Assembly: GCA_019914945.1 (NCBI GenBank)
Contig: CM034099.1
Span: 15,675,923-15,739,922 of the forward strand
DNA: 64,000 bases
Origin: Typha latifolia
Taxonomy: Eukaryota; Streptophyta; Magnoliopsida; Poales; Typhaceae
Reading direction: 5' to 3'
Under the pieces are notes generated by a model. That model was given only the letters and a program-made list of their open reading frames with translations. It made no database searches and had not been told where the DNA came from. The translations under genes and the position numbers were made by a program. Positions 1 to 11,100 of this stretch are shown piece after piece; the stretch's first letter is position 1, and each line of letters starts with the position of its first letter.

Positions 1-245
1 GCGTGATCAGGCATTTGCAAATACGAAGAACACATATTGGTCATTCGAATGCATTGTCGGGCCATTCGAACGTACGCATACGTTCAAAGTGCGCTCACAC
101 ATACAAAGAGGTGTATTTGTGCGTTCAAACACAACCTGGAAAAATTAAGTCAGCGCATTCGAATGAACTTAGGTCGCGTTCAAACGCACTTTGGAGAATT
201 AGTAAACTCGTTCAAATGCACTCGGACCGTGTCTGAACGCACTCA
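1..245. repeat. Cluster of degenerate TTCGAACGC units
   Basis: At least eight units of the form [C/G][A/G]TTC[G/A]AA[C/T]G occur in 245 bases, for example CATTCGAATGC near 42, CATTCGAACGT near 63, GCGTTCAAACAC near 121, GCATTCGAATGA near 156, GCGTTCAAACGC near 177 and CGTTCAAATGC near 210. Spacing is irregular (about 20-40 bases), so this is a motif cluster, not a clean satellite. Similar clusters lie at 2890-3080, 39130-39345 and 61290-61415. Confidence 0.7.
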
Positions 246-870
246 CGTAATATGCAAACTTTTGGAGTTACGTGAGTTCTGATATGACTTAGATTTGGCC
301 TTATCTTGTTAACCTATATAAAGTTTGGGATGCCCTAATCCTAAGAAGGTTGGTGATTGCTTTTGATAAGGAGCTCTTTGAGCTACAACGTTCTTCTATT
401 GAACAAGGTTCTTCTCTTCCACAACGCACTAAACTTTCGTCTTAAGGTTCATCTAGATGAATAATCAATCTCGAAGATTACTGAGATTAGAGATCAATCA
501 CGGAAAGCAGTGAATCGCATGCTTTAGCGATCAAGATTGAGGAAAATAAAATCGTAAGGATCGACGGGTTATTTTGTAAGTCAGTATTATAACTGCTACA
601 AGTTGTGATTGATTTTAATAAAGTTTGGATTTATGGTTTTTTTTTCCATTTGGATTTTTCGACGTAAAAATCTTGGCGTTCATCTTTGCTTTACTCTTTA
701 GTATTTATTCCGCATATTTACTTAAGCACAGGGTTGAAATCATTGCCTAGGGTTTAGATACATACGCGTGTCTATATTTTTTTCACGTATAAAATATTTG
801 TAAGATGAAGTATTTAGCCTTACCCAAAGCAGATTGAGAATTCAATATCATGGTAAGGATTTAGAAAGCA
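1..870 (+). mobile_element. LTR-like fragment at left window edge
   Basis: No long reading frame. The stretch has LTR organisation: a cluster of degenerate TTCGAACGC units (1-245), then a TATA-like CTATATAAAG at about 313, then a leader-like stretch, then a T-rich segment near 640-680 resembling the U5 of Copia-type LTRs (a poly-T run followed by GACGTAAAAATC). A related order of motif cluster, TATA box and T-rich segment occurs near 61.3-63.6 kb. The left end lies outside the window and no terminal TG or TSD can be assigned, so the class is inferred. Confidence 0.4.
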
Positions 871-2219
871 ATGATGAATGGCAAGAGGTAGTCCTCCTAC
901 CTGATCCCACAGCCAGGATAAATCCAATTAGAAGGGTTCCCATTAATTAGAATGCCATATTTGGGGGATTCAACATAGGCTTTAACCCTACACCAAACAC
1001 TAAGGAAACCCATAGAAACAAGGGTATGGAAAATAGCCATCCAGCTTAATTTATTATAGCCTTTTTTCATATTTATTTTAATTAGCATCATATGGAGATC
1101 TCTCTGCCAATATATTTGTTAACTTAGAATTATTCTTTTCTTTTCAATTGTTCTCTAAACTTGCAAGTGCCAAATTGGTTCCGAAATTGAGAAAAATTAG
1201 ATAAAATAAAATAAAGACTTATTTTAGAATAAATAAAAAATTTATCTTAATTTTTTATTGGGTATTCGGTTGTTAAAAACATAAATAAGTGTTGGAATAA
1301 AAATATTAGAAAAATAGTGTTTATTTGTGATAGTTGGGATAAGGAAAAATGACGATTCTCTTTTCATAGTTTAATGTAAATAGATATTTATTATTATTTT
1401 TTCAGAGAAAGATAATTTTATCTTACAATTATTATATTATCTTCTCAAGATTATTTTTATATTATTGGCCAAAATATAATTTGATTAAATTTGTCATAAT
1501 TTATATAATATAAATATCATCACAAATAACTAGACTTCAGGTTAAACTAACCCACGATGCTCAAATTACTAGTATAAACATCATCTTTCCCCAATCTATC
1601 ATCTGAAAACCCTATCTTTCTCCTCCAAAAATCATATTTCCCTAATCTCTCTTCACCAATCTCTCTTCCTCAATCTCTCTTCACCAATCTCTCTTCCCTA
1701 ATCCCTCTTTCTCTTCTAATCTCAAGATTTACCTAGGCAATCTTGAAGAGAAAGGCAAAAGTGCTAGTTATTGAGCTCTCTTTCCCAACTCACCAAAAAG
1801 GAGACAACAAGTATGTTTTTGCTCTATGAATTAAAAACAAGATATTCTCCCCTTAAGTAGTAGTACCTTTGTTTGAGTCTTGTATAATCATTTTCCATAG
1901 TTCTTTACCTATATCCCCTTAAGTAGTAGGACTATGCATGCCATATGTTTATAGAAATCCACAAATAAAGTTGTTAAGTATATCACTCAATTGCTTACCT
2001 ATTTGCAAATTATTTACTATATTTTGTTAAATTCTTGTTATCACATTTATTAACCCTATTAATGTTTAGCATGATATATATATAATTTATCATAGATATA
2101 TTTTGATGGGGGAAATTGTACTAATCAAATTGCATTATAGGGGCATATGAAAAGTAAATAAGAGAAATCTACTTAGAGAATATATTAGAGGAAGTCAACA
2201 TACATTTACGGTAGATCGA
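871..2219. other. AT-rich stretch without a gene
   Basis: No coding region or RNA gene is evident. It is AT-rich, with a pyrimidine tract of short repeats of about CAATCTCTCTTC at roughly 1640-1705. It may include the degraded 5' end of the adjacent MULE, but I could not match a terminal inverted repeat with certainty. Confidence 0.5.
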
Positions 2220-2331
2220 GATTATGTGAATTTTACTGAACTTTGCCACTACATATTAGTCAAAGCTAATTTTACTGAGATTATGTGAATTTTACTGAAC
2301 TTTGTCACTACATATTAGTCAAAGCTAATAT
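2220..2331 (+). repeat. 59-bp tandem duplication at the MULE 5' coding end
   Basis: A segment beginning GATTATGTGAATTTTACTG is present twice, starting at 2220 and 2279, nearly identical for about 50 bases. The second copy runs straight into the reading frame that resembles the N-terminal part of MULE transposases, so the duplication is at the start of that degraded gene. Confidence 0.85.
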
Positions 2332-2884
2332 TGAAGGAAATGTGATCAACCATCTATGCTACAGGTCACCTACATTGTGTCAATCCTTTATCACTTTGAA
2401 GAATGATAATGATCTTCTAGAAATGTGTAATGATTGCATGTTATTAATGTATATTGATACGTATGCTGATATAGGGAAAATTATTGCAATAATGAGTATG
2501 ATGATAGTTGTGAAGTAGCACAAGCTTCTTACAATCAAGATGGCAATCCACCAACGGAGTCACATGTACATGATATGTTTGGTTATGATATGGAATTTTT
2601 TAATAGTGTCTCACACTCAGTATCTTTCAACGATATAGGACATAATAGTGACAATGACAATAGCTCATCTTCAGATGATGAAAGAGAATTCATAGAGCAA
2701 ACATATGAGTAGCAAAATGAGGATTCGTCGATGGTTGTTGATGTAACATATGACAATGTTAACAAATTCAGAGATACACTAGGAGACTTTGCAATTGCTC
2801 ACCATTTTGAGACCGTGTACTGATACAACTAGAGTTGGAACGGGTTGTATCAAATGAAATAAATTTATTTTGGAAGAAAAATAA

Positions 2885-3085
2885 AGTTTTTATCGGGGGG
2901 CGTTTGAATGCAAGAGACCGCGTTCGAACGCCTGCAAGTTTTCACAAATACAAAGAACGGGAATTGTGCGTTCGAACGGCCTCGAGCCCGTTCGAACGCC
3001 TGCACATGTTCACAGTTATAAAGAACGGAAAATCCACGTTTGAACTCCCTCAGGCGTATTCGAACGCACCGCGGCGAGAACACTT
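2885..3085. repeat. TTCGAACGC motif cluster inside the MULE remnant
   Basis: Six units (TTTGAATGC, then several TTCGAACGC/G, TTTGAACTC and TTCGAACGC) lie within 200 bases, with a TATA-like GTTATAAAG at about 3015. This interrupts the MULE coding pieces and may be a fragment of an inserted LTR. Overlapping open frames here are by-products of the repeat and show no family likeness. Confidence 0.65.
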
Positions 3086-3161
3086 TATTTTTAGAATTTT
3101 ATTTCTATTGTTTGAGTCCAAAGGGTAACTTTTAAGTATTATGAAATTATATTTTCTTCTC

Positions 3162-3163
<2 letters not shown>

Positions 3164-3222
<59 letters not shown>
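3164..3222. repeat. (CT)n microsatellite
   Basis: A run of about 60 bases of CT with two CTAT interruptions at its left side, followed by a CT-rich tract to about 3440. Confidence 0.95.
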
Positions 3223-3224
<2 letters not shown>

Positions 3225-4258
3225 TCTTCCTTTTTGCTCTAACTTCACATCGTCCCCTAACCTCCATTGATTAGACCTTCCTTCTCATCTCTCGCGGCCC
3301 TTCTAAGAGCGACCCCTTCTTTCCCTTCATCCTATCCATCTATATTCGCCAATATTTCCATCCACTTATCATCTCTTTCTTCCTTTCCACCACCATCAAG
3401 ATCTCCCTTCAATCCAAATAACCAACACATCCCCATATCGATCTAATCCTTAGAATATACATAAAGAATGAGCCTAGTAGAGTTACTGTTAGATGTGCAT
3501 GGCAAGAGTGATGCTTCTACTGTGATTGGTTGCATAATAATGCAAGTGAAATCAATAAAAGGAACACAATCTGTGAGGCAAATTATATTCGTGATAACAA
3601 GATAGCGAAAGCCAGTTGGATAGTTGGAAAATTTATTAATTGGATACGGCTTGAGCCAAGTTTAAGAATCAATGTGCTAAAAGGAAGAATGAATGATGCA
3701 TATCATGTGGAGTCAAGTTATGATAAATTATGGAGGGGAAGAGAGATTGCTTTGAAAAGAATATTTGGTAATGTGGAGAAATCATTTCTAAAAATATCAA
3801 CATTAGATAAATAATTGTCTAAGAAGAACTCAACGAGTGAAAAAGTTTGATATAGACAGCTCTACTTAATGCAATATTATTTTCTTATTGTAGTATTAGA
3901 TAATGTGCCAATTCGGAGAAGCGACGAAGGTCCACTATTTTATGAATTATGGATCAAAATCTTTTAATAGATCTATCTTGGATGAACGTAGTTGCTTGTA
4001 TATTGATCTTATTAATAATATTAGGCAAAAAATGATGCAAATGATAGATAGAAGGTGGAGACATATTGACAAGTGGCAAGATGTTCATACCCTATTGATT
4101 TCAAAGTACATCATTTGGGTTAGCAAGGAAGAAAAGAAAAGTTATTAGGCTTGATAATGAAGAGGTAGAGATTCAAGGGAAAGAAGAGCGATGTACTATC
4201 AAATTGGACACCCGAGAACGTTCATGTAGATGTTAGCAATTATGTGGGCTTCCTTGCG

Positions 4259-4664
4259 TTCATTTTGTTGTCATTATTCTTTCCTCTCAAAGAAATATAG
4301 TGGACCACATTGATAATTACTACATAATTAAAAAATGTAAAGCAATATATACTAGCCGAATTTCAACTTTATCGGATTAAAATATGTGGTAATCTTTATT
4401 GGACAACTTGTTAGTTCAACCTCTAATTAGGAATCATCCAAGGGATAGGCCAAAGAAAAAGAGAATTAGAGGACCAAACAAGGAGCAATTTACATCTAAA
4501 CTTTTTAGGCCTCTCAAAATATGCAAGAGATGTAGAGGGCAAGAGCATAATTGGAAGTTGCAAAGAGCCTATTAATGTCCCAAAATCTATTAAAGAAACT
4601 TCTACTATACTACTTTATCAAGGGAAAGATCAACTAGCGAAAGAAGTCATCATAGTAAAGGTAA
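4259..4664 (+). repeat. Left arm of MULE inverted duplication
   Basis: About 405 bases covering the SWIM-finger end and C-terminal tail of the MULE transposase. The reverse complement of 6101-6505 matches it almost throughout with scattered substitutions and small indels. The matching stretches include the ATAGTGGACCACATTG region, the RPKKKRIRGP coding segment and the final AGAAGTCATCAT. Confidence 0.9.
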
Positions 4665-5172
4665 TTCTAATGAAAGGGGCCGTGGAAGAGGAAGTGAGAG
4701 AGTTGCTGCTAGGGTTCGTGGGAGAGGTCTTGGAAGAGCAATTCATACATTTTCAAGGAGCACTCAGTAGTTAAGGTATGTTTAACTTGGTTGTAATAAT
4801 CAGTTTTGTGTTAGTCTACTTGTTGCTAGATTAGTTAAGATATTTTTGCATTTTAAATTTTTTTTTTGACAAAGTAATGGGTTTTGCAGCAATAGAGGTG
4901 CAACAACTCAGTAATTAGCAACTTATTTGAAGATGTATTAATTCCTTTTTGGGCATATGATATGTAACTGAGAGTCATGAGAATGCTTCCTAGTTGAAGG
5001 TGGAGAATGTATTAATTTCCGATCACAATAGTTTTTTTGACTTAATAAGAATGTTAAGTTGCTGATGAACTATGTTGTAAATGAGCTTAAGTGTGTGTTG
5101 CTGATGAACTGCATGTTGCTTATGAATTGAATATTAATTTTGTCTATTTTACTGTCTTCTTGATTGATTTGC

Positions 5173-5302
5173 TAGAAGTGCGACTGAATGTGAAGTTTCT
5201 CTCTAGAGTTCATTATCTTTTTGTTGATTGGTTTGCTAGAAATGTGACTGAATGTGAAGTGTCTCTCTAGAGTTCACTATCTTTTTGTTGATTGATTTGC
5301 TT
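5173..5302. repeat. 64-bp tandem duplication in the inverted-repeat spacer
   Basis: A unit starting TAGAAGTGCGACTGAATGTG at 5173 recurs at 5237 (TAGAAATGTGACTGAATGTG) with few differences. It lies between the two MULE arms, in sequence with no coding likeness. Confidence 0.8.
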
Positions 5303-6100
5303 CGAATGCTAATGGACTAAGTAGATTCTAGCTTTAGTCTAGTGTTTTAGTCTATTTTAATGTTGGCACTGTGAAATAGAATAGATTCTAGCTGTAGTTT
5401 CATATTTGCTGATTTTCTAGCTTGTTGGTTGCTAACTTGCTTCAAATAGGAGACCACGACTGTAGTTTATTGGTTGTTGACTCTGTTCAGAATTGAGTTC
5501 ACTATCAATATTCACTTGGAATTTGTTCACCCTTAATATTTTTTAGAGTTCACTGACTTAGTAGTTAGTATTTGTTCAATTTGATGGTTGGGCATAATTT
5601 AAGTTGCAAGATCATTCTCAACTTATTCAATTGATCATTCTCATCAAAATAGAATTATAGCATAACTGTAAACAATCATTAAAATTGCTGAAACTTACTC
5701 TAATACAAAGTGATTATACAAATTTACTCTAATATAAGAGTTTTCAGCTAATACAAGATGACTAGTATTTACATATAGTTGAGGTACATCACAACAACAA
5801 ATAGAAGCATCCTAATAATTCCAATGGTCTACTAAATAGCTAGTTGGCCAATCTTCTTCTCCAATAATTTTTTATTAAAGCCTACAAGGTTGATACTTGA
5901 TGTCAATGGGTTTGAAGTTGATATCATCGCACCAAGCAAAAAATATTACAACAATCCTCCTGTAGCAATTAACCATGTTTTGATTAAGATTATCACAAAA
6001 ATTTAGACAAACTTAATAGAAAATTTATACTAACCTTCCTCCTAGGACAATAGTAGAATCTCTTATTATAATTCTTTTTAGTTGTCTAAGTTCTTATTTT

Positions 6101-6505
6101 ACCTTTGCCATGATGACTTCTTCCACTAGTTGATATTTTCCTTGATAAAGTAGTCTAGTAGAAGTTTCTTTAATAGATTCTGAGACATTAGTAGGCTCTT
6201 TGCAACTTTCAATTATGCTCATGCCCTCTACATCTTTTGCATATTTTGAGAGGCTTAAAAAGTTTTAGATGTAAATTGCTCCTTGTTTGGTCCTCTAATT
6301 CTCTTTTTCTTTAGCCTATCTCTTAGATGATGCCTAACTTGAGGTTGAACTAACAAGTTGTCCATAAAAGATTACCACATATTTTAATCCGATAAAGTTG
6401 AAATTCGACTAGTATATATTGCTTTACATTTTCTAATTATGTAGTAATTATCAATGTGGTCTACTATATTCCTTTGAGAGGAAAGAATAACGGCAACATA
6501 ATGAA
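6101..6505 (-). repeat. Right arm of MULE inverted duplication
   Basis: On the minus strand this repeats the MULE transposase 3' segment at 4259-4664, including the encoded RRIRGPNKEQ-like tail. The arms are about 405 bases each with a spacer of about 1.44 kb. A read-through transcript could fold into a long hairpin (inference). Confidence 0.9.
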
Positions 6506-6659
6506 TTATGGATTCTACGACATGGAAAATTGACCTTCTCCTCAACAAGATCATATGGTGAATCTTTTAAGTCTATTGTATTCTAAATAGTTCAAGTATG
6601 TTTCTAGATAAAGCACTTTACACTTGAGTTTACGGTTGACATTTTTTTGTTTCTACCAA

Positions 6660-6860
6660 CCTACAACACCATAAATGATATAAACTTCTTCTTCTTTGCT
6701 CTCGAGAGATATCTTCTTCTTCCTTGCCGTAGAGAGAGACCCACAGTAGAGATGATCTTTTTCTTCCTTGCCCTATAGAGAGACTCACGTAGAGATGATC
6801 TTCTTTCTTGCCCTAGAGATGATCTTCTTCCTTGCCCTAGAGATAGATAGGAGACTCAGT
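6660..6860. repeat. Imperfect tandem repeats with unit GATCTTCTTCCTTGCCCTAG
   Basis: Three to four imperfect copies of a 25-45-base unit with GATGATCTTCTT and CCTTGCCCTAGAGA in common. It lies outside the right MULE arm. Subterminal repeats are common in MULEs, so this may mark the element's right side. Confidence 0.6.
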
Positions 6861-6899
6861 GGAAAAAAAAAATAGGATCAATTTAGGCAGGTAGAAAAG

Positions 6900-9130
6900 G
6901 AGAAGTCGAAACCGAAATAAGGCAAAAAGAAGGGAGCAAAATAAAATTTTCCCTATATCTACTATATTACCAATTGTATTATAGTCACATTACTGTGCAA
7001 CTTGAATCTAAACCATAATATATCACCATAAATAGTGAATAAATAAGTGAGGGCAAATTGGTTATTTATATTTTTAGAGTAATTGGGTGAGATATTCCAA
7101 AACATTTATCTCAACTAAAATCTTGGATAAAGATCTAGAATAAGGGCTTTTATTTATTTTAATTTGTTAGAACTTTATTCTATGTTCGACATAAAAATTT
7201 TAGAATAAAAGGGAAATTAAGGAATAACTGGCTTATTTCACTCAATCGATCGAAGGACCCCAGAAAAGAAATGAGAATTCAACACAGTACAAATCACAAG
7301 TGCAAGATAAAGGGAAAAAAAATATTTGTATATATTTATTTCAAGTTTTCAGCTTGATTCTAATTCTCAAACCACGAAGAACTAAGCACACCGAGAGAGA
7401 AAATTAATATAGGACTTAAGATCTATGTCCTCAATTATCAAAAAGGTAAATTGCTGAGAGTCAAACCTTACAACTGCAAGGGATACCAGTTCCCTCAAGA
7501 AATTACCACCTGCAATATCACCATCACCATCAAAGGCTCAAAGACTTCCTACTAAAACTAATAACGATTCCCTCAGAATTTGCGTAGAAACTTTCAGGTA
7601 TTTTGCCAAATATCAGTATTATTAGGAGTCTAAACATCTTTCAACATAATGAGGAAGATGTTGCAGCAATGCACTTAAAGCGATATTATTTGAAGGACAA
7701 GACATACAATGCGTAAGGAAAGAAACATCTTGGATCTACCTCGGGTGCAAAACTACCATGTCAAGACCAGAAAATTTGCAAATGAATCTAGAAAACCTTC
7801 ATCCAAAGCTTTGCTCTCCGATTAATTCTCTTACTAGCATCAACCGGTTATTATCCGCCTGCTACCCCCTCGTTGAATGCCATCACTCACTTCTTCAAAT
7901 TCTTTAGCTAAAGAAGAAGTGACGAACCAATTCACTATTACTGCTCAATACTCTGGAAACGGCGGCAATGATCGATGATCCAAGATTGTTCGATCCAATC
8001 CGGTGCCAAAAATTGAAATCGGAGATGTTGGAACCATTAATGGGCTTAGACCTCGACTGCCCAGCCCACAAAAGATTGAACTCAATTAATTAAACTTAAC
8101 GTTTTTCTTGCATGTAAACTCCTCTTAATTTTTTTTTATTTTTGCATTTACACCATTCTTTTACTTTTTGATTATTATAAGTCAAAATCAGAACCATTTA
8201 ATTGGCGAAAAGACCAAAAAAAAAAATTCTTATTCAAATTTAACCATCAATGTGTATATATATATATATATATAATCTTTGCAATTGCATGACTCTAAAG
8301 CTCGTAGCTTCTTAAATAATTAGTAATATATGAAAACAAATCAAAGGGTTGGCAGTGAAGATATGCAACCTCTCTATAAGTGGATTTAGAAAAAGAAGAG
8401 TCTTTGTTTTGGTAATTAATGCAGTTTATTTGCTTCTCTTTCAACTCTTTATACTCTAATAAATTTGTAGAAAACTATAGTAATTGGTCAAATGTGAGTA
8501 TGGAAGTTGCATGACTATATTCTCATGAATTACATACTTTTCGCCTACATTGTGTCATACCACCTCATGACTTTAATATATATATATATATAGAAAGCTA
8601 CGAATTCCTAAAGTTTTAGCTACCAACCATTGGCTTGTGTAATCTAGAAGAGATTGAATTAATATTTTGGCGATCTCTTTGAAGAATCGACTAACTGACA
8701 GTTTCTTCTAACCTAAGGACAAGCTTAATGTTTGTCTTTATTCTAGTTGTCGCTTTGCTTCATGATGTAACTGAGCCAAATGAACTTGGTGCCAAATCCA
8801 GGAACGGAATATTTCTCCGAAGACTTTTGCTTTAATTCTTTCATCTTTTTCGCCATTCGAGAAAGCCATCTACCATGACCAAACTAGTTTAATTATACTA
8901 ATTAAATGACTTAATTATAGCTCTATATGTGTACACTGTGTCAAGTCTTGTTAAACTAAGAACTTTAAGCAGTAAAGAATCCCAATCTGATGTAAGCCTG
9001 GATTTATTGGTTGAAGGGTCTATTTCTAAGTTAAGATGATGAGAGCCGGATAATATAGGTTCCTAACTAGCTGTCGTTGAAGTACGTACTATGAAAATTA
9101 TATACGTGCATGCATACATTCCTATAATAA
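6900..9130. other. Intergenic stretch, possible degraded minus-strand exon near 7.4-7.5 kb
   Basis: Mostly AT-rich noncoding sequence with TA-dinucleotide runs near 8252-8273 and 8576-8591. On the minus strand at about 7519-7430, a run after a splice-acceptor-like ATATTGCAG reads GNFLRELVSLAVVRF and continues open for about 30 codons. I do not recognise the family and find no convincing partner exons, so it is left as unassigned sequence and not called as a gene. Confidence 0.3.
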
Positions 9131-9137
9131 AATCAAG

Positions 9138-9505
9138 GGCAAAGTACATATCTCCCTCGTTAATTGATTTGATTCGATTATAACTTACTCTATTTATTTA
9201 AAATTTAAGCATTTTTGTCACTCTTGTGATCCACACAGTTTAATTTTTTCATCTAATTAAATGCAGATGCTAATATTTTTCACGATAAAAAAAATTGCTA
9301 AATAACTAAATTATTTTGTCAAATTTATATTATATTATATTTTTATGGTATAATTAAATTTTTTTCATGTCATATTTATTATTGACTAACCATTGCAGCT
9401 TCACATATGGATCACAAAAGGATTAAGCATTTTAATTTAAAATACCTGAAGGTAAGTTGAAGTCCAGCAAAAATCAAAGAAGGGTAAACTACAATTTATC
9501 TTACA
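9138..9505. mobile_element. MITE-like inverted-repeat element
   Basis: The left arm (about 9138-9240) and the reverse complement of the right arm (about 9400-9505) share an order of matching blocks: GTACA/GTTTACCCT-like ends, TTGATTT, AACTTAC, a TTTAAA-rich part, AAGCATT/ATGCTTA and TTGTGATCCA. The interior is AT-rich and noncoding. This is the layout of a non-autonomous element with long terminal inverted repeats. The superfamily and TSD are not fixed. Confidence 0.55.
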
Positions 9506-10139
9506 ATTAACTTCTATTATAAAAATACGCCTATAGAGAGAAAAAGAAAAGGTACTTGAATATATAAAAAAAATTGGATCATAATCTATAGACATGAACT
9601 TTTGCCTTAAATTAGAGTTTACCCGATCATCAATTTACTTTGTCATGCAAATTCATAGTTAAAAACAATATAGATATGCTGGTTGATTAGGAGATTGTTA
9701 ATAAAATATAAAAAGGGCTGGGATATATATAACAATGAATATTTAAGTAGAACTGGACTTCATCAGATATACATTGATATATTAATTTAAATCCTATCTC
9801 TGGTGGGCTTGTCACTTTAATTGATTTTGATTCAGCTCCTGCGTCGTAGTCTAATAGATATGGAAGTAGTTTAAAAGATCTTCCCCAGCTTGTTTTACAT
9901 TAAAAAAAGTCTTGCTCCCACTTAGAAATTAAGCTTGTCATTTCAACATCCAACATCAAATGGGCCCCTGTTGTTTGGCTTCATATCTCTTTATTTTACT
10001 TTTGCACTTCTAACATGCGATTACTTTAAGTGATACGAATTCCTAGGATGATTAATACCGTAACATACTGCCATGTTGGCTCATTAAACGGAGTTAGAAA
10101 AGTTTGTTAATTGTTAGTAATCCTATGAAGAAGGTACTG

Positions 10140-10177
<38 letters not shown>

Positions 10178-10416
10178 AGCTCATCGGCTACGATCTCTAA
10201 TCTTATTATTTTGAATGCCAAGGGCTCACTCGGATGTAATCGTTTGGTTCATATATCGCAATAAGATTTCTTTTTAATAGGAAGGGTCGATTCGAAAACA
10301 ATTGAAATAATAATAGGAACAAACTATATACAAGGATCATCAGAAAGTAATATTAGGGATGCTAGAGGCCTGGAAGTAAAAAGACCGAGTCGAACCGGAA
10401 AAACTTTTTCTCCCGT
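9506..10416. other. Intergenic, 3' side of the zinc-finger gene
   Basis: No gene is evident. It contains a (TA)n(TG)n microsatellite at about 10139-10178. The sequence nearest 10416 would hold the 3' UTR of the minus-strand zinc-finger gene. Confidence 0.6.
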
Positions 10417-11019
10417 TCACCGAGTCAGCTGGACTGGCGACCCGGCGGGGGCGAGGCTGAGCTTGAGGTCCAACACGAACGCGTCGTCCGAGTTGGCACC
10501 CGACACGGATGAGGGTAACCTCGTGACTCGGTGGCGCTCTTCCTTCCCATAGACGGCGGCGGGAGCCTGCACCACCGTCACCTGCGGGTCCCGCGAAGGG
10601 AAGGCGCAACCGTGCGAGACGTGGAACCCCGACGTGGAGGCGCCGGGGGGCCGCGAGAAGTAGACCCACGTGGCCGCTCCGGCGTCGTGGAACAGATGTG
10701 GCGGCGGCACGAAGGCGGAGGAGATGGGATTGGGCCGGGAATACAGTGCGCCGCCGATCGAGCGGTGAGCGGAGCTAGCGGCCTGCATCTGGGCGCGCTT
10801 CAGCTGCTGCCGCTCCTTCTTGTGCGCGTTCTGGTGACCGCCCAAAGCCTGCGAGTTCGCGAACTCGCGGTAGCAGTACTGGCACTCGTACCTCCTCCCT
10901 TCTCCGACGCCGGAGGCGGCGGCCACCGCGGCAGCGGTGGAGGTGGAGGTGTCCAGAACCAGCCTGGCCTCCTCGGACACGTGGAAGCCGAATAGCTTAA
11001 TTGGATGATTGCTCATCAT
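10417..11019 (-). CDS. Single C2H2 zinc-finger transcription repressor (ZFP5/6/8-GIS type)
   Basis: Intronless 200-aa protein. One plant-type C2H2 finger spans about residues 44-66: Cys46, Cys49, His62 and His66, with QALGGH at 57-62, the plant-specific DNA-recognition motif. Near the N terminus is IKLFGF (7-12), typical of the ZFP5/ZFP6/ZFP8/GIS subgroup, and near the C terminus LDLKLSL (183-189), an EAR motif that recruits TOPLESS-type co-repressors. Alanine- and serine-rich linkers join these. Arabidopsis relatives regulate trichome and root-hair formation in gibberellin/cytokinin responses, and that role here is only inferred. The frame starts with two consecutive ATG codons and either could be used. 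The coding sequence is much more GC-rich than its surroundings, as usual for intronless monocot genes, so open frames on the opposite strand (10531-10995) are GC shadows. No overlapping host neighbour. Confidence 0.93.
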   Translation of the reverse strand: MMSNHPIKLFGFHVSEEARLVLDTSTSTAAAVAAASGVGEGRRYECQYCYREFANSQALGGHQNAHKKERQQLKRAQMQAASSAHRSIGGALYSRPNPISSAFVPPPHLFHDAGAATWVYFSRPPGASTSGFHVSHGCAFPSRDPQVTVVQAPAAVYGKEERHRVTRLPSSVSGANSDDAFVLDLKLSLAPAGSPVQLTR

Positions 11020-11043
11020 GCTCTTGATCTCGAACAGAGGAAG

Positions 11044-11100
11044 AGGAGATATATATAGTTTGAGTTCGATCAGCTATGTGAGTTATATGTATATATATAA
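11044..11100 (-). promoter_or_regulatory. TATA-like sequences upstream of the zinc-finger gene
   Basis: Reading on the minus strand, CTATATATAT lies about 30 bases upstream of the start codon and a second TA-rich run about 70-80 bases upstream. The more distal one would leave room for a short 5' UTR. TA-rich microsatellites are common here, so this is suggestive only. Confidence 0.3.

Larger units (their letters stand above)
2285..4780 (+). pseudogene. Decayed Mutator-like (MULE) transposase
   Basis: This is a broken MULE (MuDR type) transposase, the enzyme that moves the element by cut-and-paste in the nucleus. Pieces in order: an N-terminal PB1-like region (2285-2518), a region resembling the Mutator DNA-binding domain (3530-3814, with the ASWIVGKFINW and GREIALKRI segments), a piece resembling the stretch after the DDE core (3903-4148, with SFNRSILDERS and MMQMIDRRW), a SWIM-type zinc finger with a stop inside it (about 4200-4270, RSCRC then GLPCVHF), and a basic C-terminal tail (about 4437-4550, RPKKKRIRGP, then C-x2-C-x4-H). 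The catalytic DDE core between 3814 and 3903 is missing, and a TTCGAACGC cluster plus a CT microsatellite separate the first two pieces. It cannot encode an active transposase. Families were assigned from motif order only. Confidence 0.75.

Noticed and set aside
1..245. Regular spaced repeats considered as a CRISPR-like array or satellite
   Set aside because: Units are short, degenerate and irregularly spaced, and the sequence is plant nuclear DNA.
3164..3222. CT run considered as a GAGA-type promoter element
   Set aside because: It lies inside a transposon remnant with no gene start next to it. A simple microsatellite is sufficient.
10531..10995. 154-codon open frame on the plus strand opposite the zinc-finger gene
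   Set aside because: It is the antisense shadow of a GC-rich coding sequence. The minus strand encodes a textbook C2H2/EAR protein and this frame has no recognisable domain.
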